This document shows positions 42,406 to 53,051 of a DNA stretch of 64,000 bases, piece by piece. The position numbers and the translations under genes were made by a program. The notes under the pieces are model-generated. The model was not told the origin of the DNA and did no database searches. It saw nothing but the letters and a program-made list of their open reading frames with translations. Each line of letters starts with the position of its first letter. Positions within the stretch are counted from its first letter, which is position 1. Source of the DNA: Bacteroidaceae bacterium. GTDB lineage: Bacteria > Bacteroidota > Bacteroidia > Bacteroidales > Bacteroidaceae. The stretch is from NCBI GenBank assembly GCA_902362595.1, contig CABIXF010000007.1:74609-138608 (forward strand), given 5' to 3'.

Positions 42406-44352
42406 TTACTGGTTGGCATAGCTACCTGCTTTTACAGGCCATCCCGGATTCTGGTAAACTACGGAAGTAGAAACATCGCCACCTTCTTCGGGAGTAGACA
42501 TACGGAATACATCGTATGACAGCGGAGAGAGGTAGTTGGCTTCTTCAAAGCAGTAGCCGTTGTACTTCTTGACCAATTCGTTCATTGCCTGCGGGCGCAG
42601 GTACTTGCTGACGGAAGCATCGTTAGGAGCCGTATAGTTCAGCTTGCAGGCAGTGCAGGCAGCTTCGAAGTCGGTGTGGAATTCATCCCAGTAATTCATT
42701 CCTTCTACCCAGTAGTTCTGCATCATGTCGAGTGAACGCCAGCGATACAGGTCGTCCTTACGCATACCTTCCGCAATGAGTTCGCTGCGGCGTTCGCGAC
42801 GGATGTTGTAAAGTGTTGCGTCCACCAGTTCTTTTCCGGAATAGCGGGCCAGGTCGATTTCCTTGCTCAGGTCGGTAGCGTTGATGGTCTTCTGGAAATC
42901 AGGATCGACGCCTGCACGGGTACGCAGTGCTGTCCAGTATTTTTTGAGGGTAGCATCTTCCAGTGTATTGTAGCGCAGGTAGTAAGCTTCGATGTAATTC
43001 AGGTAAGCTTCTGCCGCACGGAAGATAGGCAATGCCAGCGGATAGGCACTGTTGTAAGTCACGTTGTTGTCGGCCCATCCTTTGCGAGGAATGTAGCCGG
43101 TGCTGGTCACGCGGATGCCACTGGCTGCAATCAGTCCGGGGTACTGGTACATGATGTCTTTCCCATTGAGGGTCATGATTTTGTCGCCGGGTTTTGCCAC
43201 GGAAGTCACCAGACGCAAGTCGCGGTTTTCCATGGTGCTTTTCAGATTCTTGTCGCCCTGATAAGCGCCCTCACTTGCATAAATAGGCAGACCGTTGGTC
43301 ATCAGATAGCTGTCTACCAGTGAGCGGGTGAAACCCGTGTTGTCGCCGTGTGAGAAAATATAGGTCTTGTCGCCCACTTCGATGGCACCGTAGCCGTGGG
43401 TAGCTCCCATCACCTGGTTCTGCACCTTGGCATCTTCGCTATACATACGCCACAACAACACTTCGCCACGCTGTCCGGACAGGTCAGTCTGGTTGTAGAG
43501 GCTGGCATAGTCGGTTGTCAATGAGGAGCCTTCGCCCACTTCTTTGGCCGACTGGATAGCTTCGTCCAGGAAGAATTCTATTTCCTTGTTCAAATCGATA
43601 TGGAAAGAAGCGGCATCACCCGGCCATCCCGGTCCACCCGGAACGCGTGCCGTACCTGCATGGTATTTTTCCCAGGTAGCTTCGTACAAAGCCACGCGTG
43701 ACTTGAACAGCAAGGCACATTCGCGGTTCAGACGGTGAGCAGTGAAGCTGTTTGACTTGGGATACATCAGGTCGATGGCCTGATCCAGGTCGCTCAGGAT
43801 GAAGCGGGCCACTTCGTTGCGCGGCTTGCGTTTGTTGGCTTCCACATTGGCAGCATAGTCACCGTCGGTCAGCACTTCGGTCAGGATAGGGAAGTCTCCG
43901 TATGCTTTCAGGAGGCTGAAGTAGGTGTAAGCCCGGAAGAAGTACATTTCGCCGATGTAATGGTTCACGTTGGCGCCGGGGCTCAGCGTCCCGTTTTTCA
44001 GGTTTTCTTCCGTGCGTGCCAGAAAGAGGTTGCAGTTACGGATGGTGCTGAAGCTGCCGTAGCTGCCAGTAGCCGGCACCTGGACGCGCTGAGGAAGGAA
44101 GTTATCCACCTGGTCGATTGTCGTCATGTCGTCGCTGTTATTGTCCGTGGTGAAGTATCCAAAGGTTCCTGTACCCGTCCCGTGGTCGGGCAGCAGACCG
44201 TACATGTTGTTGCAATAAGGTTCCAGCTGATTCTCGGCAGTGAAGAAGTTGCCGTCTACATTGTCTGAGATAGGCTCTTTGTCCAGAAAGTCGGCGCAAG
44301 AGGTTCCCATCAGCAAGGTAGCTGAAAATAAGAATATATATTTCAGTTTCAT
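42406..44352 (-). CDS. susD: SusD-like glycan-binding lipoprotein
   Basis: The 648-residue RagB/SusD protein has a lipoprotein signal with GTSCADFLDKEP and the family's helical frame (FRAYTYFSLLKAYGDFPIL, AYLNYIEAYYLRYN, RRERRSELIAEGMRKDDLYR). It caps the SusC channel at the cell surface and binds the oligosaccharide. It lies 23 bases after susC. Confidence 0.95.
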   Translation of the reverse strand: MKLKYIFLFSATLLMGTSCADFLDKEPISDNVDGNFFTAENQLEPYCNNMYGLLPDHGTGTGTFGYFTTDNNSDDMTTIDQVDNFLPQRVQVPATGSYGSFSTIRNCNLFLARTEENLKNGTLSPGANVNHYIGEMYFFRAYTYFSLLKAYGDFPILTEVLTDGDYAANVEANKRKPRNEVARFILSDLDQAIDLMYPKSNSFTAHRLNRECALLFKSRVALYEATWEKYHAGTARVPGGPGWPGDAASFHIDLNKEIEFFLDEAIQSAKEVGEGSSLTTDYASLYNQTDLSGQRGEVLLWRMYSEDAKVQNQVMGATHGYGAIEVGDKTYIFSHGDNTGFTRSLVDSYLMTNGLPIYASEGAYQGDKNLKSTMENRDLRLVTSVAKPGDKIMTLNGKDIMYQYPGLIAASGIRVTSTGYIPRKGWADNNVTYNSAYPLALPIFRAAEAYLNYIEAYYLRYNTLEDATLKKYWTALRTRAGVDPDFQKTINATDLSKEIDLARYSGKELVDATLYNIRRERRSELIAEGMRKDDLYRWRSLDMMQNYWVEGMNYWDEFHTDFEAACTACKLNYTAPNDASVSKYLRPQAMNELVKKYNGYCFEEANYLSPLSYDVFRMSTPEEGGDVSTSVVYQNPGWPVKAGSYANQ

Positions 44353-44375
44353 AATTATCGATTGTTTTTGTTAGT

Positions 44376-47300
44376 TTACAAAGTTACGTTTACGCCACAA
44401 GAGAGGGTACGGCTCAACGGATAAGTCATACCGTTCTGATACAATGCTTCCGGATCGAAGTTCTTGTTGATGGAAGTACCTGTCCACAAGTTGTCGCCTG
44501 AGAAGAATACTCTGACGCGTTCCAGTCCGATTTTGTGAACCCATGCTTTCGGCAGGGTATAACCGATTTGCAGGTTCTTCAGACGGATGTAAGAAGCGTT
44601 CTGTACGAACTGCGACTGGCTCTGGCGGTTCTGGTTAGATTTCCAAAGAGGACGCGGATAGTAGGCGTTGGTGTTTGCTCCCAACGGGTCGCCTTCCGGA
44701 CGGAAGAAGTCCCAGTGTTCCTTGTAACCGGTAGAAGACCATGCGTCGCCGTCTACACCCCAGAAAATCATACCGCTCAACAGATAGTCACGTTTGGCCA
44801 CACCCTGGAAGAAGATGCTCAGGTCGAAGCCTTTCCATTCTGCACCGATGTTCAAACCGAAGCGGAAACGCGGAGTCGAGTTACCAATAATCTTACGGTC
44901 GCCCGGGTTGTCTACTGTATTCTCGCCGTTGGTGATTTTTCCGTCACCGTCCAGGTCGGCATACATCATGTCACCGGCCTTCCATCCTGAAGCAGCCAGG
45001 CTGACACCCGGAATGGTGTTCTGGTCTACCTTCTCCAAGTGTGCGGCCATTTCTTCGTCTGTCTTGGCCATGCCTACTGATTCATATCCCCAGATTTCGC
45101 CCAGATACTGTCCGGTGTAATAAGTGGAGAGTGACTTGCTGGCGTTGGGGTATTCCGTAATTTTAGTACGTGAATCAGAAAAGTTGAAGGCTACATTGTA
45201 GTTGAATTCACCGATGCGGTCCTGCCAGTTCAGCTGGAGTTCCCAACCTTTGGTGCGCAAAGACGTATTGTTGCGTTGCGGAGCCGAAGCACCCACAATC
45301 GGAGAGATTTCCTGTGCCGGTCCTACCATGTCTTTGGTATCACGGATAAAGTAGTTGAAGTAACCGCTCAAACGGTTGTTGAAAGCGCCGAAGTCCACAC
45401 CGTAGTTGTAGCTGTAAACACGTTCCCAAGTCAGCAGGGAGCTTACCAGTCCTGGAGCGCTTGCAATGTTCGACTTGTTGGCCGCATCCAGCAACCAGCG
45501 TCCGCCTGCATCCGGGCTGCCCACTGTGACTGCCTGAATGGCATAAGTAGGATAGTAGGAGTTGGTGTTCTGGTTACCAAGGCTACCATAAGAGAAGCGG
45601 GGTTTCAAGGTGTTGACCCATTTGCTCAACGGTTCCCAGAAGGATTCGCGAGCGATGTTCCAACCTACGGAAACAGAAGGGAAGGTAGCCCAGCGGCTGT
45701 CTGCGCGGAAACGGGAAGAACCGTCGCGGCGGATGTTGAATTCAAACAGGTAACGTCCGTCGAAGTCGTAGTTCAAACGTCCAAAATAACCTAATGATGA
45801 CCATTCACCGCGGTATGCGCCGTTGCTCTGTGTACCGGTAGAAGTATTGACATCCGGATTGTTGTCGTTCATCACGTCAGAACGTTTGGCCCATACATTG
45901 TTGTAGCGGTAGCTTTCGCTGTTCATACCGAGCATCACTTTCAGGTTGTGCTTTTCCAGGAAATTGAGGCTGTAGTCGGCATAGAGTGAAGTGGTAATCA
46001 TCGTTTCACGCTGCTGTTCGCTGTAAGCCCAAGTCTTTCCGGCTGCCAGGTCGGCGTCACCACCCAGCCATTGTTCGGGAATCGGATTGTTTTCTTTGTC
46101 ATAGAGATACACTCTGGCCACATTGTAAAGGTGTTCGTAGCTGCCTGTACGCAGAGCCAGGTCACCGTGAATGGTCAGTCCCTTCATCGGAGTCAGAATC
46201 AGGCTACCCTGTGTAAAGTAAGTGTCGTCCTGTGTATTGGAGCGTCCGCCCGAGGTCAGCTGCATCAGTTTCGGGTTACGAGTGTAATGACCGTTGTTGT
46301 CGTAAAGCGGCATGTTGGGGTGCAGCTTGGTAGTTTCTGCAAAGAAACGGTCGCCATACAGTTTCAGGAAGGTCGGCATGCCGATGTCTTCGCGGATGAA
46401 ACGGCTGTTGAATTCCAGACGCATCCATTTGGTGATTTCCGCACTGATGCGGGCACTGGCATTGTAACGCTTTTTGTTGTCGTTGGCGTAGTTCATCTGT
46501 CCGTCCTGGCTCAGGAAGGCACCCGATACATAATATTGTATCTTTTCATTACCTCCCGACAGGCTTACGTTGTGCTCTTGTCCGAAAGCCGTCTTGTCGA
46601 TGAAGTTGCGAGGCCAGTTCTGGTTGTCGTTGGAGTTCTGGTTGAAGGCGAAGCAGTTACCGTTCTGTGAAAGAGACGGGTCGGCAGTGGTAGTAATCTC
46701 CCCGCGCATGTACTGCTGGATACGTTCCATGGTGATGTCCGAGAAGAAGTGTGCTTCACCGGAACCCGTGTTGTCGATGGCACGGTTGAAGTACTGTGCA
46801 AAAGTATAGGCATCCAGCATGTCAGGGATGTTGGTCGGACGAGACCAGCGCAGGTTGTTGGAGTACGAAATGCTGGTCTTACCCTGCTTACCTTTCTTGG
46901 TAGTAACCAGGATGACACCGAACGGAGCACGTGAACCGTAGATGGCAGCAGAAGCCGCATCCATCAATACCGAGATGTTGTCGATGTCTTGCGGGTTCAA
47001 CTGGTTCAGGTCGCCTGCCACACCGTCAATCAGCACGAGGGGAGAAGCGCTGGAACCTGTTCCCAGGTTACCTGTACCACGGATATTGAAAGAAGGATTG
47101 GCATCCAGCTTACCGCCGGCATCCGGGATGCTGACGTTCAGACCCGGAACTACACCTTGCAGGGCCTGGCCTACGGAGGTGACCGGACGGGATTCCAGTT
47201 TCTTGTTGTCCACCGAAGCTACGGCACCGGTCAGGTTCACTTTCTTCTGTGTACCGAAACCTACCACTACAACTTCGTCGAGTGTCTGGGTGTCTTCCGA

Positions 47301-47591
47301 CAGGGCTACCTGATAAGAGGTCTTGCCTTTCTGTACCGGGATTTCCAATGTCTGATAACCGATGTACGATACGACCAGCGTACTCCCGGCAGCCACGTTG
47401 TTGAGCTGGAAGTTTCCGTCCAGGTCGGTGATACCGCCGTTGGTCGTACCTTTAATCACTACTGACGCCCCGATGATGGGTTCATTCAGCTTCTTGTCTG
47501 TGACAATTCCGGAGATGCTCATCTGTTGCGCGTGTAGCGGTAGCAAACCTGCCAGCACTGCGATGAGCAGAGTGATGAATTGTGTCTTCAT
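44376..47591 (-). CDS. susC: SusC-like TonB-dependent glycan transporter
   Basis: The 1071-residue protein has a signal peptide (1-21), a carboxypeptidase-regulatory-like domain (about 25-100), a plug with DEVVVVGFGTQKKVNLTG and LVLIDGVAGDLNQLNPQDID, and a C-terminal beta-barrel ending in an aromatic/hydrophobic strand. It imports the glycan across the outer membrane with the SusD lid. It is the first gene of the PUL operon. It lies divergent from its likely regulator, the HTCS. Confidence 0.96.
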   Translation of the reverse strand: MKTQFITLLIAVLAGLLPLHAQQMSISGIVTDKKLNEPIIGASVVIKGTTNGGITDLDGNFQLNNVAAGSTLVVSYIGYQTLEIPVQKGKTSYQVALSEDTQTLDEVVVVGFGTQKKVNLTGAVASVDNKKLESRPVTSVGQALQGVVPGLNVSIPDAGGKLDANPSFNIRGTGNLGTGSSASPLVLIDGVAGDLNQLNPQDIDNISVLMDAASAAIYGSRAPFGVILVTTKKGKQGKTSISYSNNLRWSRPTNIPDMLDAYTFAQYFNRAIDNTGSGEAHFFSDITMERIQQYMRGEITTTADPSLSQNGNCFAFNQNSNDNQNWPRNFIDKTAFGQEHNVSLSGGNEKIQYYVSGAFLSQDGQMNYANDNKKRYNASARISAEITKWMRLEFNSRFIREDIGMPTFLKLYGDRFFAETTKLHPNMPLYDNNGHYTRNPKLMQLTSGGRSNTQDDTYFTQGSLILTPMKGLTIHGDLALRTGSYEHLYNVARVYLYDKENNPIPEQWLGGDADLAAGKTWAYSEQQRETMITTSLYADYSLNFLEKHNLKVMLGMNSESYRYNNVWAKRSDVMNDNNPDVNTSTGTQSNGAYRGEWSSLGYFGRLNYDFDGRYLFEFNIRRDGSSRFRADSRWATFPSVSVGWNIARESFWEPLSKWVNTLKPRFSYGSLGNQNTNSYYPTYAIQAVTVGSPDAGGRWLLDAANKSNIASAPGLVSSLLTWERVYSYNYGVDFGAFNNRLSGYFNYFIRDTKDMVGPAQEISPIVGASAPQRNNTSLRTKGWELQLNWQDRIGEFNYNVAFNFSDSRTKITEYPNASKSLSTYYTGQYLGEIWGYESVGMAKTDEEMAAHLEKVDQNTIPGVSLAASGWKAGDMMYADLDGDGKITNGENTVDNPGDRKIIGNSTPRFRFGLNIGAEWKGFDLSIFFQGVAKRDYLLSGMIFWGVDGDAWSSTGYKEHWDFFRPEGDPLGANTNAYYPRPLWKSNQNRQSQSQFVQNASYIRLKNLQIGYTLPKAWVHKIGLERVRVFFSGDNLWTGTSINKNFDPEALYQNGMTYPLSRTLSCGVNVTL

Positions 47592-47656
47592 AAGGTTCCT
47601 TTTTAGATTAAGTTGTTAATTAGATGGTTAAACAAATTGGGTGTCTTCACCTTTTG

Positions 47657-47664
47657 CAAAGCTA
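47657..47664 (-). promoter_or_regulatory. Putative susC promoter -7 box
   Basis: TAGCTTTG on the minus strand matches the consensus and gives susC a leader of about 60 bases. No clear -33 element is seen. The remaining 47592-47828 gap is AT-rich and would contain the HTCS binding site. Confidence 0.5.
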
Positions 47665-47828
47665 TGAATTTAATGTTTCAGTCACGGTGGGTAAACGTCG
47701 CATTAATGGGGGGTATTCTTCTTATCACCGCTTTTTTAGGGGTAAAATCTGTTTTTTTCACTTTCAGAAGGCATTTTGTAGCGGATTTTTGTTTTCTTTG
47801 CATTTGTTTACTAGGCTAAATCTAAAGA

Positions 47829-50800
47829 ATGAAAATTTACACACTTATAGTCCTCTTTTTTGTCGGAATCGTGCTTCCGTCTGGAGCCCAAAGGTTGCTG
47901 GAAAAAGATTTTCAGGTGCTGAACATGAACGACGGAATAGCCGACAATGACATTCATTCCATTGAAAAGGATGCCGAAGGCTTTATCTGGTTTGGTACCA
48001 GCAGCGGATTGAGCCGCTACGACGGGCAGGATTTCAAGACTTTCCGCATCACGGAGGCCCTTCATCGCACGGTGGGGAAAGTAGTCTCACTGAACAAAGA
48101 TTATTTGCTGGTCCGTTCGGAGCGGACACTGTTTCTGTTCGACAAGCAGTGGGAAAGGTTTCTCTCTCTCTGGGATGTGGAGCGGAACAGGATTGTGGAC
48201 TTTACCCGTTTCGTGGCGACCAGCGACGGACATTGCTGGGGAGTGGCCGGAAACACACTTTCGGAGATGGATTTGTCTACGGCTTCCTTCCGGGAAGATA
48301 CGGCCTTTGTTCATTTGCAATCCACGGTCAAGGTGGAATCGGAGCAGGAACTTATGATGCTCTGTCTGGGAGAAGACGGGAAGAGTCTTTATGGTATAGG
48401 CCGGAAAGGTACGGTTTACCGTTATGACCGGGGGCAGAAGCGGCTGGAAACGCTTTGTGTCCGCCCGATGCAGCTGGATGTGCTGGTTACTTCGGCGTTG
48501 CAGGGGGATAATTTTCTGTGGATAACGACTCTCGGCGACGGACTGTATGCTTACGACCTGACCACCCGTGTGATGCATCACTGGCGCTACAATCCGGCCA
48601 ACCGCAACGAACAGCTCTCGCACAACGATGTGTTCCAGCTTTTGCCCCTGGGGGACTCCCGCTACATGGCCTTGACATGGAACGGCTATACGCTGCTTAC
48701 ATTGACCCCGGAGCGGGAACTGAAGATGCGGGCTTTTCATTCTTTCGAGAACAGCGGTAACCAGTACATCGAGACCCGCATGGTGACCGGCTATTATGAC
48801 CCCGAAGGATTGCTGTGGATTGGAACGGAAGGAGGGGGCGTGCTGTTTTCTGACCTGCGCCAGCTTTTCTATCAGCAATATGCACAGGCACATTCCAATG
48901 AACTGTGCGGTATCCAGATGGATAAGGAAGGCTACCTCTGGCTGGCCACTTTCCACAAGGGACTGCTGCGCAGCACGCGGCCTTTTGATGCGGCTGTGCC
49001 CGTGGATTTCCGCTCGGTGGAACCGGGCGTGGCGGTGGTACGTACCGTGTTGTGCAGTGCCGCAGACGTCCGTGGCGGACTTTGGTTCGGCTCTCAGGGT
49101 GGAAAAGTGCTCCGTTATGGAGAGGACGGCAGCTGGCAGGTGGTGGAAATTGTTCCGGAAAAAGGAAAATCACCAGAGGTGTGGAGCCTGTTGCCTCTGT
49201 CGGAAAATGAGGCCTGGGCGGGTACCAGCAGCGGACTTTACCGCGTGAATCTCCGTAAAGGAACTTCGGTGAAGGTGGAATGGAAGAATTCCCAGATTTC
49301 CAATCGTGTGCATGTACGGGCATTGGCTCGTAGTGATGCCCACACGTTGTGGCTAGGTACAGCTCGCGGCCTGTTGCGCCTCACGATGGAAGGAAACCGG
49401 GTGATGCGCTCGCATACTGGTTATGAAAAAGAAGCAGGCATGCCGGTAACGGACGTGGAAGTGCGGGCACTCCTATGGGGAAGCGACCGGAAATTGTGGG
49501 TGGGGTATGCCGGCAACGGACTCGGCGTATGTTCACCAGAAGCAGACCGCATTGTATGTCGTTACACCACCGAGGAGGGCTTGTGCAGTAATTTCGTGAC
49601 CGCTTTGGCTGAAGACGGCGACCATTCCTTGTGGGTGGGCTCCAATTCCGGAATCTCTCGCTTGAGCCGCCATTTGCAGTCGTTCTACAATTTCTATATC
49701 TCGGGCAGCAACCGTTCTGTGTTCTTCGGAAAGGATTTCCTGTTTTGGGGCAACCATAGCACGCTGACTTATTTCCGTCCCTCTCGGCTCCGCTTTCATT
49801 ATCCCATCGAAAAGGGAAGGGTGGTGTTCACCGACCTGGAAGTCAACCATACGTCGGTGCAGATTGGCGAGCATGTGAACGGGCAGGTGATCTTGTCGCG
49901 CTCCTTGCTCTATACGAAAGGGATACACCTGAACCATGCCAACCGGAACTTCTCGCTTTCGTTCTCCAACCTGCTTTACCTGCACAAGCTTCAGAAATAC
50001 CTGTACCGCCTGTACCCGTATCAGGAGGAATGGATTATGGCCGACGAGGGAGACAAAATCTCCTACGACCGTCTGCCTGCGGGAGAATATACGTTTCAGG
50101 TGAAGACGGTCTTTCAAGACCAGAGCGAGGGAGAGGTGAGCAGCCTGGACATTGTGGTCGACCCGCATTGGAGCGAGACCTGGTGGTTCCGTCTGCTGGC
50201 CACTCTCGGACTGATGGGAATATTGTTGGTCTATATCCACCGGGTTCGGCTGAAAGAAAAGCGCGTGCAGTATGAACTGCGGCTGGAGCACGAACTGTTT
50301 ACGGTGAACATGGAGCGCAACAAGGAAATCGAGCTTCGCAAGGAGCGGGAAGATTTCTTCACGATGGCGGCTCATGAGCTGCGTACCCCGCTTACCCTGA
50401 TACTGGCTCCTTTGCGTGAGCTCCTGCACAAGACACCCACTTCGCATCCTTTCTATGCCAAGCTGTCCATGATGTTCAAGTACGCCGAAGGGCTGCATAC
50501 CCTGACCGACCGCCTGCTTTACATCCAGAAGGCAGAGGCCGGGATGGTGAAGCTCTGTCTGTCGCAGGTGGATGTGGAAGCCTTGCTGGTGGATGTGGCG
50601 CAGGGGTTCCAGTCGCTGGCTGCCGAACGGAAGATAGATTACGCCTGGGAACTGGCGCCGGACTGTGTGCCAGTATGGGCCGACCGGGAGAAACTTTCAT
50701 CGGTGGTGCAGAACCTGATATCGAATGCGTTCAAATACACGCCGGAAGGAGGGAAAATCCGTCTGAAGGTGGAACGGAAAGAAATAGACGGGGAATATTT

Positions 50801-51986
50801 CTGCTGTCTGTCGGTGAGCGATACCGGAAAAGGCATTGATAGTGTTCTCCTGCAGCATATCTTCGACCCCTTCGTGACGGGAAAGGAAGCACCCGCTGTT
50901 TCTACGCATGTGGGTATTGGCCTGAAAATCGTGAAACACATCGTGGAGATGCATCACGGACGGGTCACCGTGGACAGCGAGCCGGGCAAGGGCAGTCTGT
51001 TCTGTGTGTACCTGCCCGAAGGAAAATCGCATTTCAGTGAAGACGACTGTACATGGGAAGAAAGTTCAGAGGCCGTCGTTGCTCCAGAAGTCTCCTCTGT
51101 TGTGCCGGAAATGATTTTCCCTGCGACATCGGAACATGTTGCAGAGGCGAAGGAGGAAAAGTTGTCTGCCGCCCGCCAGACGGTACTTGTAATTGAAGAC
51201 AATACCGACATGCGTCACTACCTGTGTGAATTGTTGCGGAAGCAGTATCGGGTGCTGGAGGCCGAAAACGGAGAAGAAGGTCTGAAGATTGCCGTGGAGC
51301 AGGTGCCCGACCTGGTGCTGTCGGATGTGATGATGCCTGTGATGGACGGGTTCACCTGCTGTGCCGAACTGCGCAAGCGGAAGGAAACGGCCCACATCCC
51401 CGTCTTGATGCTCACCGCCAAGGCCGAGGACAGAGACAGCGTGGAAGCCTCCCGGCGGGGAGCCGACGACTACCTGCGCAAGCCGTTCAATCCGGAAGTG
51501 CTGCTGGCCAAGATAGCCTGTCTGCTCGACATGCGCCGTCGTCTGAAACAGATTTACACCCGTACGTTGCTGCATGCGTCGTCTGCCGCGTCAGCTTCGA
51601 CGGAGAAACCGGAAAGCACGGAAAGCGAATTTATGCAGAAGGTGTGGGCTTGCATCGAGGCGAATGTCAGCAATCCCGATTTCAATGTCAAGGTGCTGTC
51701 TGGGGAACTTCACATGAGCCTTGCCACCCTCTACCGCAAGCTGAAGCAGCATACCGACCTTTCGGCCGTGGAACTGATTCGCCACATCCGTATGACCAAG
51801 GCCGCCTTGCTGCTGATGGAAACCAGTCTCTCGGTGACGGAAGTGGCCGAGCGCGTAGGCTTCAACGACCTGCCTACCTTCCGCAAGCATTTTACGGACA
51901 TGTTCGGCGTTTCCCCTTCCAAGTATGCCGAGAGCGGGCAGGGCGGAAACAACAAGTCCCAGCCAGAGGCCGGGACCGGGGTGTGA
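47829..51986 (+). CDS. Hybrid two-component system regulator (HTCS) of the PUL
   Basis: The 1385-residue protein joins a sensor kinase and response regulator in one chain: signal peptide, a periplasmic beta-propeller of reg_prop repeats (to about residue 700), a Y_Y_Y domain, one membrane helix (about 800-820), HisKA (AAHELRTPLTL, His849), HATPase (NLISNAFKYTPEGG), a receiver domain (LSDVMMPVMDGF, Asp1166) and a C-terminal AraC helix-turn-helix (about 1270-1370). It should sense a glycan fragment in the periplasm and induce the divergent susC operon. Confidence 0.96.
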   Translation: MKIYTLIVLFFVGIVLPSGAQRLLEKDFQVLNMNDGIADNDIHSIEKDAEGFIWFGTSSGLSRYDGQDFKTFRITEALHRTVGKVVSLNKDYLLVRSERTLFLFDKQWERFLSLWDVERNRIVDFTRFVATSDGHCWGVAGNTLSEMDLSTASFREDTAFVHLQSTVKVESEQELMMLCLGEDGKSLYGIGRKGTVYRYDRGQKRLETLCVRPMQLDVLVTSALQGDNFLWITTLGDGLYAYDLTTRVMHHWRYNPANRNEQLSHNDVFQLLPLGDSRYMALTWNGYTLLTLTPERELKMRAFHSFENSGNQYIETRMVTGYYDPEGLLWIGTEGGGVLFSDLRQLFYQQYAQAHSNELCGIQMDKEGYLWLATFHKGLLRSTRPFDAAVPVDFRSVEPGVAVVRTVLCSAADVRGGLWFGSQGGKVLRYGEDGSWQVVEIVPEKGKSPEVWSLLPLSENEAWAGTSSGLYRVNLRKGTSVKVEWKNSQISNRVHVRALARSDAHTLWLGTARGLLRLTMEGNRVMRSHTGYEKEAGMPVTDVEVRALLWGSDRKLWVGYAGNGLGVCSPEADRIVCRYTTEEGLCSNFVTALAEDGDHSLWVGSNSGISRLSRHLQSFYNFYISGSNRSVFFGKDFLFWGNHSTLTYFRPSRLRFHYPIEKGRVVFTDLEVNHTSVQIGEHVNGQVILSRSLLYTKGIHLNHANRNFSLSFSNLLYLHKLQKYLYRLYPYQEEWIMADEGDKISYDRLPAGEYTFQVKTVFQDQSEGEVSSLDIVVDPHWSETWWFRLLATLGLMGILLVYIHRVRLKEKRVQYELRLEHELFTVNMERNKEIELRKEREDFFTMAAHELRTPLTLILAPLRELLHKTPTSHPFYAKLSMMFKYAEGLHTLTDRLLYIQKAEAGMVKLCLSQVDVEALLVDVAQGFQSLAAERKIDYAWELAPDCVPVWADREKLSSVVQNLISNAFKYTPEGGKIRLKVERKEIDGEYFCCLSVSDTGKGIDSVLLQHIFDPFVTGKEAPAVSTHVGIGLKIVKHIVEMHHGRVTVDSEPGKGSLFCVYLPEGKSHFSEDDCTWEESSEAVVAPEVSSVVPEMIFPATSEHVAEAKEEKLSAARQTVLVIEDNTDMRHYLCELLRKQYRVLEAENGEEGLKIAVEQVPDLVLSDVMMPVMDGFTCCAELRKRKETAHIPVLMLTAKAEDRDSVEASRRGADDYLRKPFNPEVLLAKIACLLDMRRRLKQIYTRTLLHASSAASASTEKPESTESEFMQKVWACIEANVSNPDFNVKVLSGELHMSLATLYRKLKQHTDLSAVELIRHIRMTKAALLLMETSLSVTEVAERVGFNDLPTFRKHFTDMFGVSPSKYAESGQGGNNKSQPEAGTGV

Positions 51987-52019
51987 TAAATCAATCAGAG
52001 AAATATTGTACGGATAAGT

Positions 52020-52922
52020 TTATCCGCACTGGCTCCGGTATTCGTTCGGGGTGTGTCCCACCAGCCGCTTGAACATGCGGCTCATGTGCTGCGGGTACTG
52101 GAAGCCCAGGCTGTAGGCAATCTCGCTCATGGGCTTGGTGGTGGAAAGCAGCATTTCCTTCGCCCTTTCAATCACCTTTCCCTGAATGTATTCCGAGGCC
52201 GTCCGTCCCGTCTGCCGGCTGATCATGTCGCCGAAATAGTTGGGTGAGAGGAAAACCTTCTCCGCAAAGTATTTCACCGTAGGCAGTCCCTCTTCCTGCG
52301 GTGCCGGACTGTCGAAATACTCATCGAGCAACTGTTCAAAGCGTACGATGATGTCTTTGTTGGAAGCCTCGCGCGTGGTGAACTGCCGTTCGTAGAAGCG
52401 CATGCAGTAGTCCAGCAGCAGTCCGATGTTGGCCGTAATCAGGCGGCGGCTGTGCTTGTCGGCGGGGCGTCGCAGTTCCGTGTCAATCTTTTGCAGGCAG
52501 TCCATCACCGTGCGCCGTTCGTCCTCCGACACGTGCAGCGCCTCGCGGGTTTCGTAGGAGAAAAAGGAGTAATGCTTGATGTCCCTTCCCAGCTGCGTGC
52601 CCCGGATAAAATCCGGATGAAACAGCAGTCCGTGGCATTGGGGCAGTGTGCCTTCCTTCATGCGGAAAGAGGCCACCTGGCCCGGGGCGAAACAGACAAT
52701 CGTCCCCTCCTGGTAGTCGTAGGGTTGGCGTCCGTAGGTGATGTCTCCGCAACAGATTTCTTTCAGGAACAGGGCATACACCCCATAGTTGACTTTAAAC
52801 TCCTGCGGCCACCGCGTAGCCTTCGACAAGTCGACCACGCTGACCATCGGGTGCAGGGTCTCCAGCCCGAAGAGCCGGTTGTATTTTTCCACTGAATCCA
52901 GTTCAATCACTTCTTCTTTCAT
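52020..52922 (-). CDS. AraC-family transcriptional regulator
   Basis: The 300-residue protein has an N-terminal sensor half (YQEGTIVCFAPGQVASFR is cupin-like) and a C-terminal AraC domain (about 205-300: VKYFAEKVFLSPNYFGDMIS, SEIAYSLGFQYPQHMSRMFK). It converges with the HTCS gene and is divergent from the orphan upxY-like gene. The regulated genes are unknown. Confidence 0.9.
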   Translation of the reverse strand: MKEEVIELDSVEKYNRLFGLETLHPMVSVVDLSKATRWPQEFKVNYGVYALFLKEICCGDITYGRQPYDYQEGTIVCFAPGQVASFRMKEGTLPQCHGLLFHPDFIRGTQLGRDIKHYSFFSYETREALHVSEDERRTVMDCLQKIDTELRRPADKHSRRLITANIGLLLDYCMRFYERQFTTREASNKDIIVRFEQLLDEYFDSPAPQEEGLPTVKYFAEKVFLSPNYFGDMISRQTGRTASEYIQGKVIERAKEMLLSTTKPMSEIAYSLGFQYPQHMSRMFKRLVGHTPNEYRSQCG

Positions 52923-53051
52923 CGTCTTTCCTCCGTTTATTCTCTGGCAAATTTACGATTTATTCTTGGGAAAACCAATTGCCGCCATAAACCATTCCTG
53001 CTTCATGGCGGAGAGAAAAGCGCCCGGCCCACTTTATCCTCCGGAAAAATC

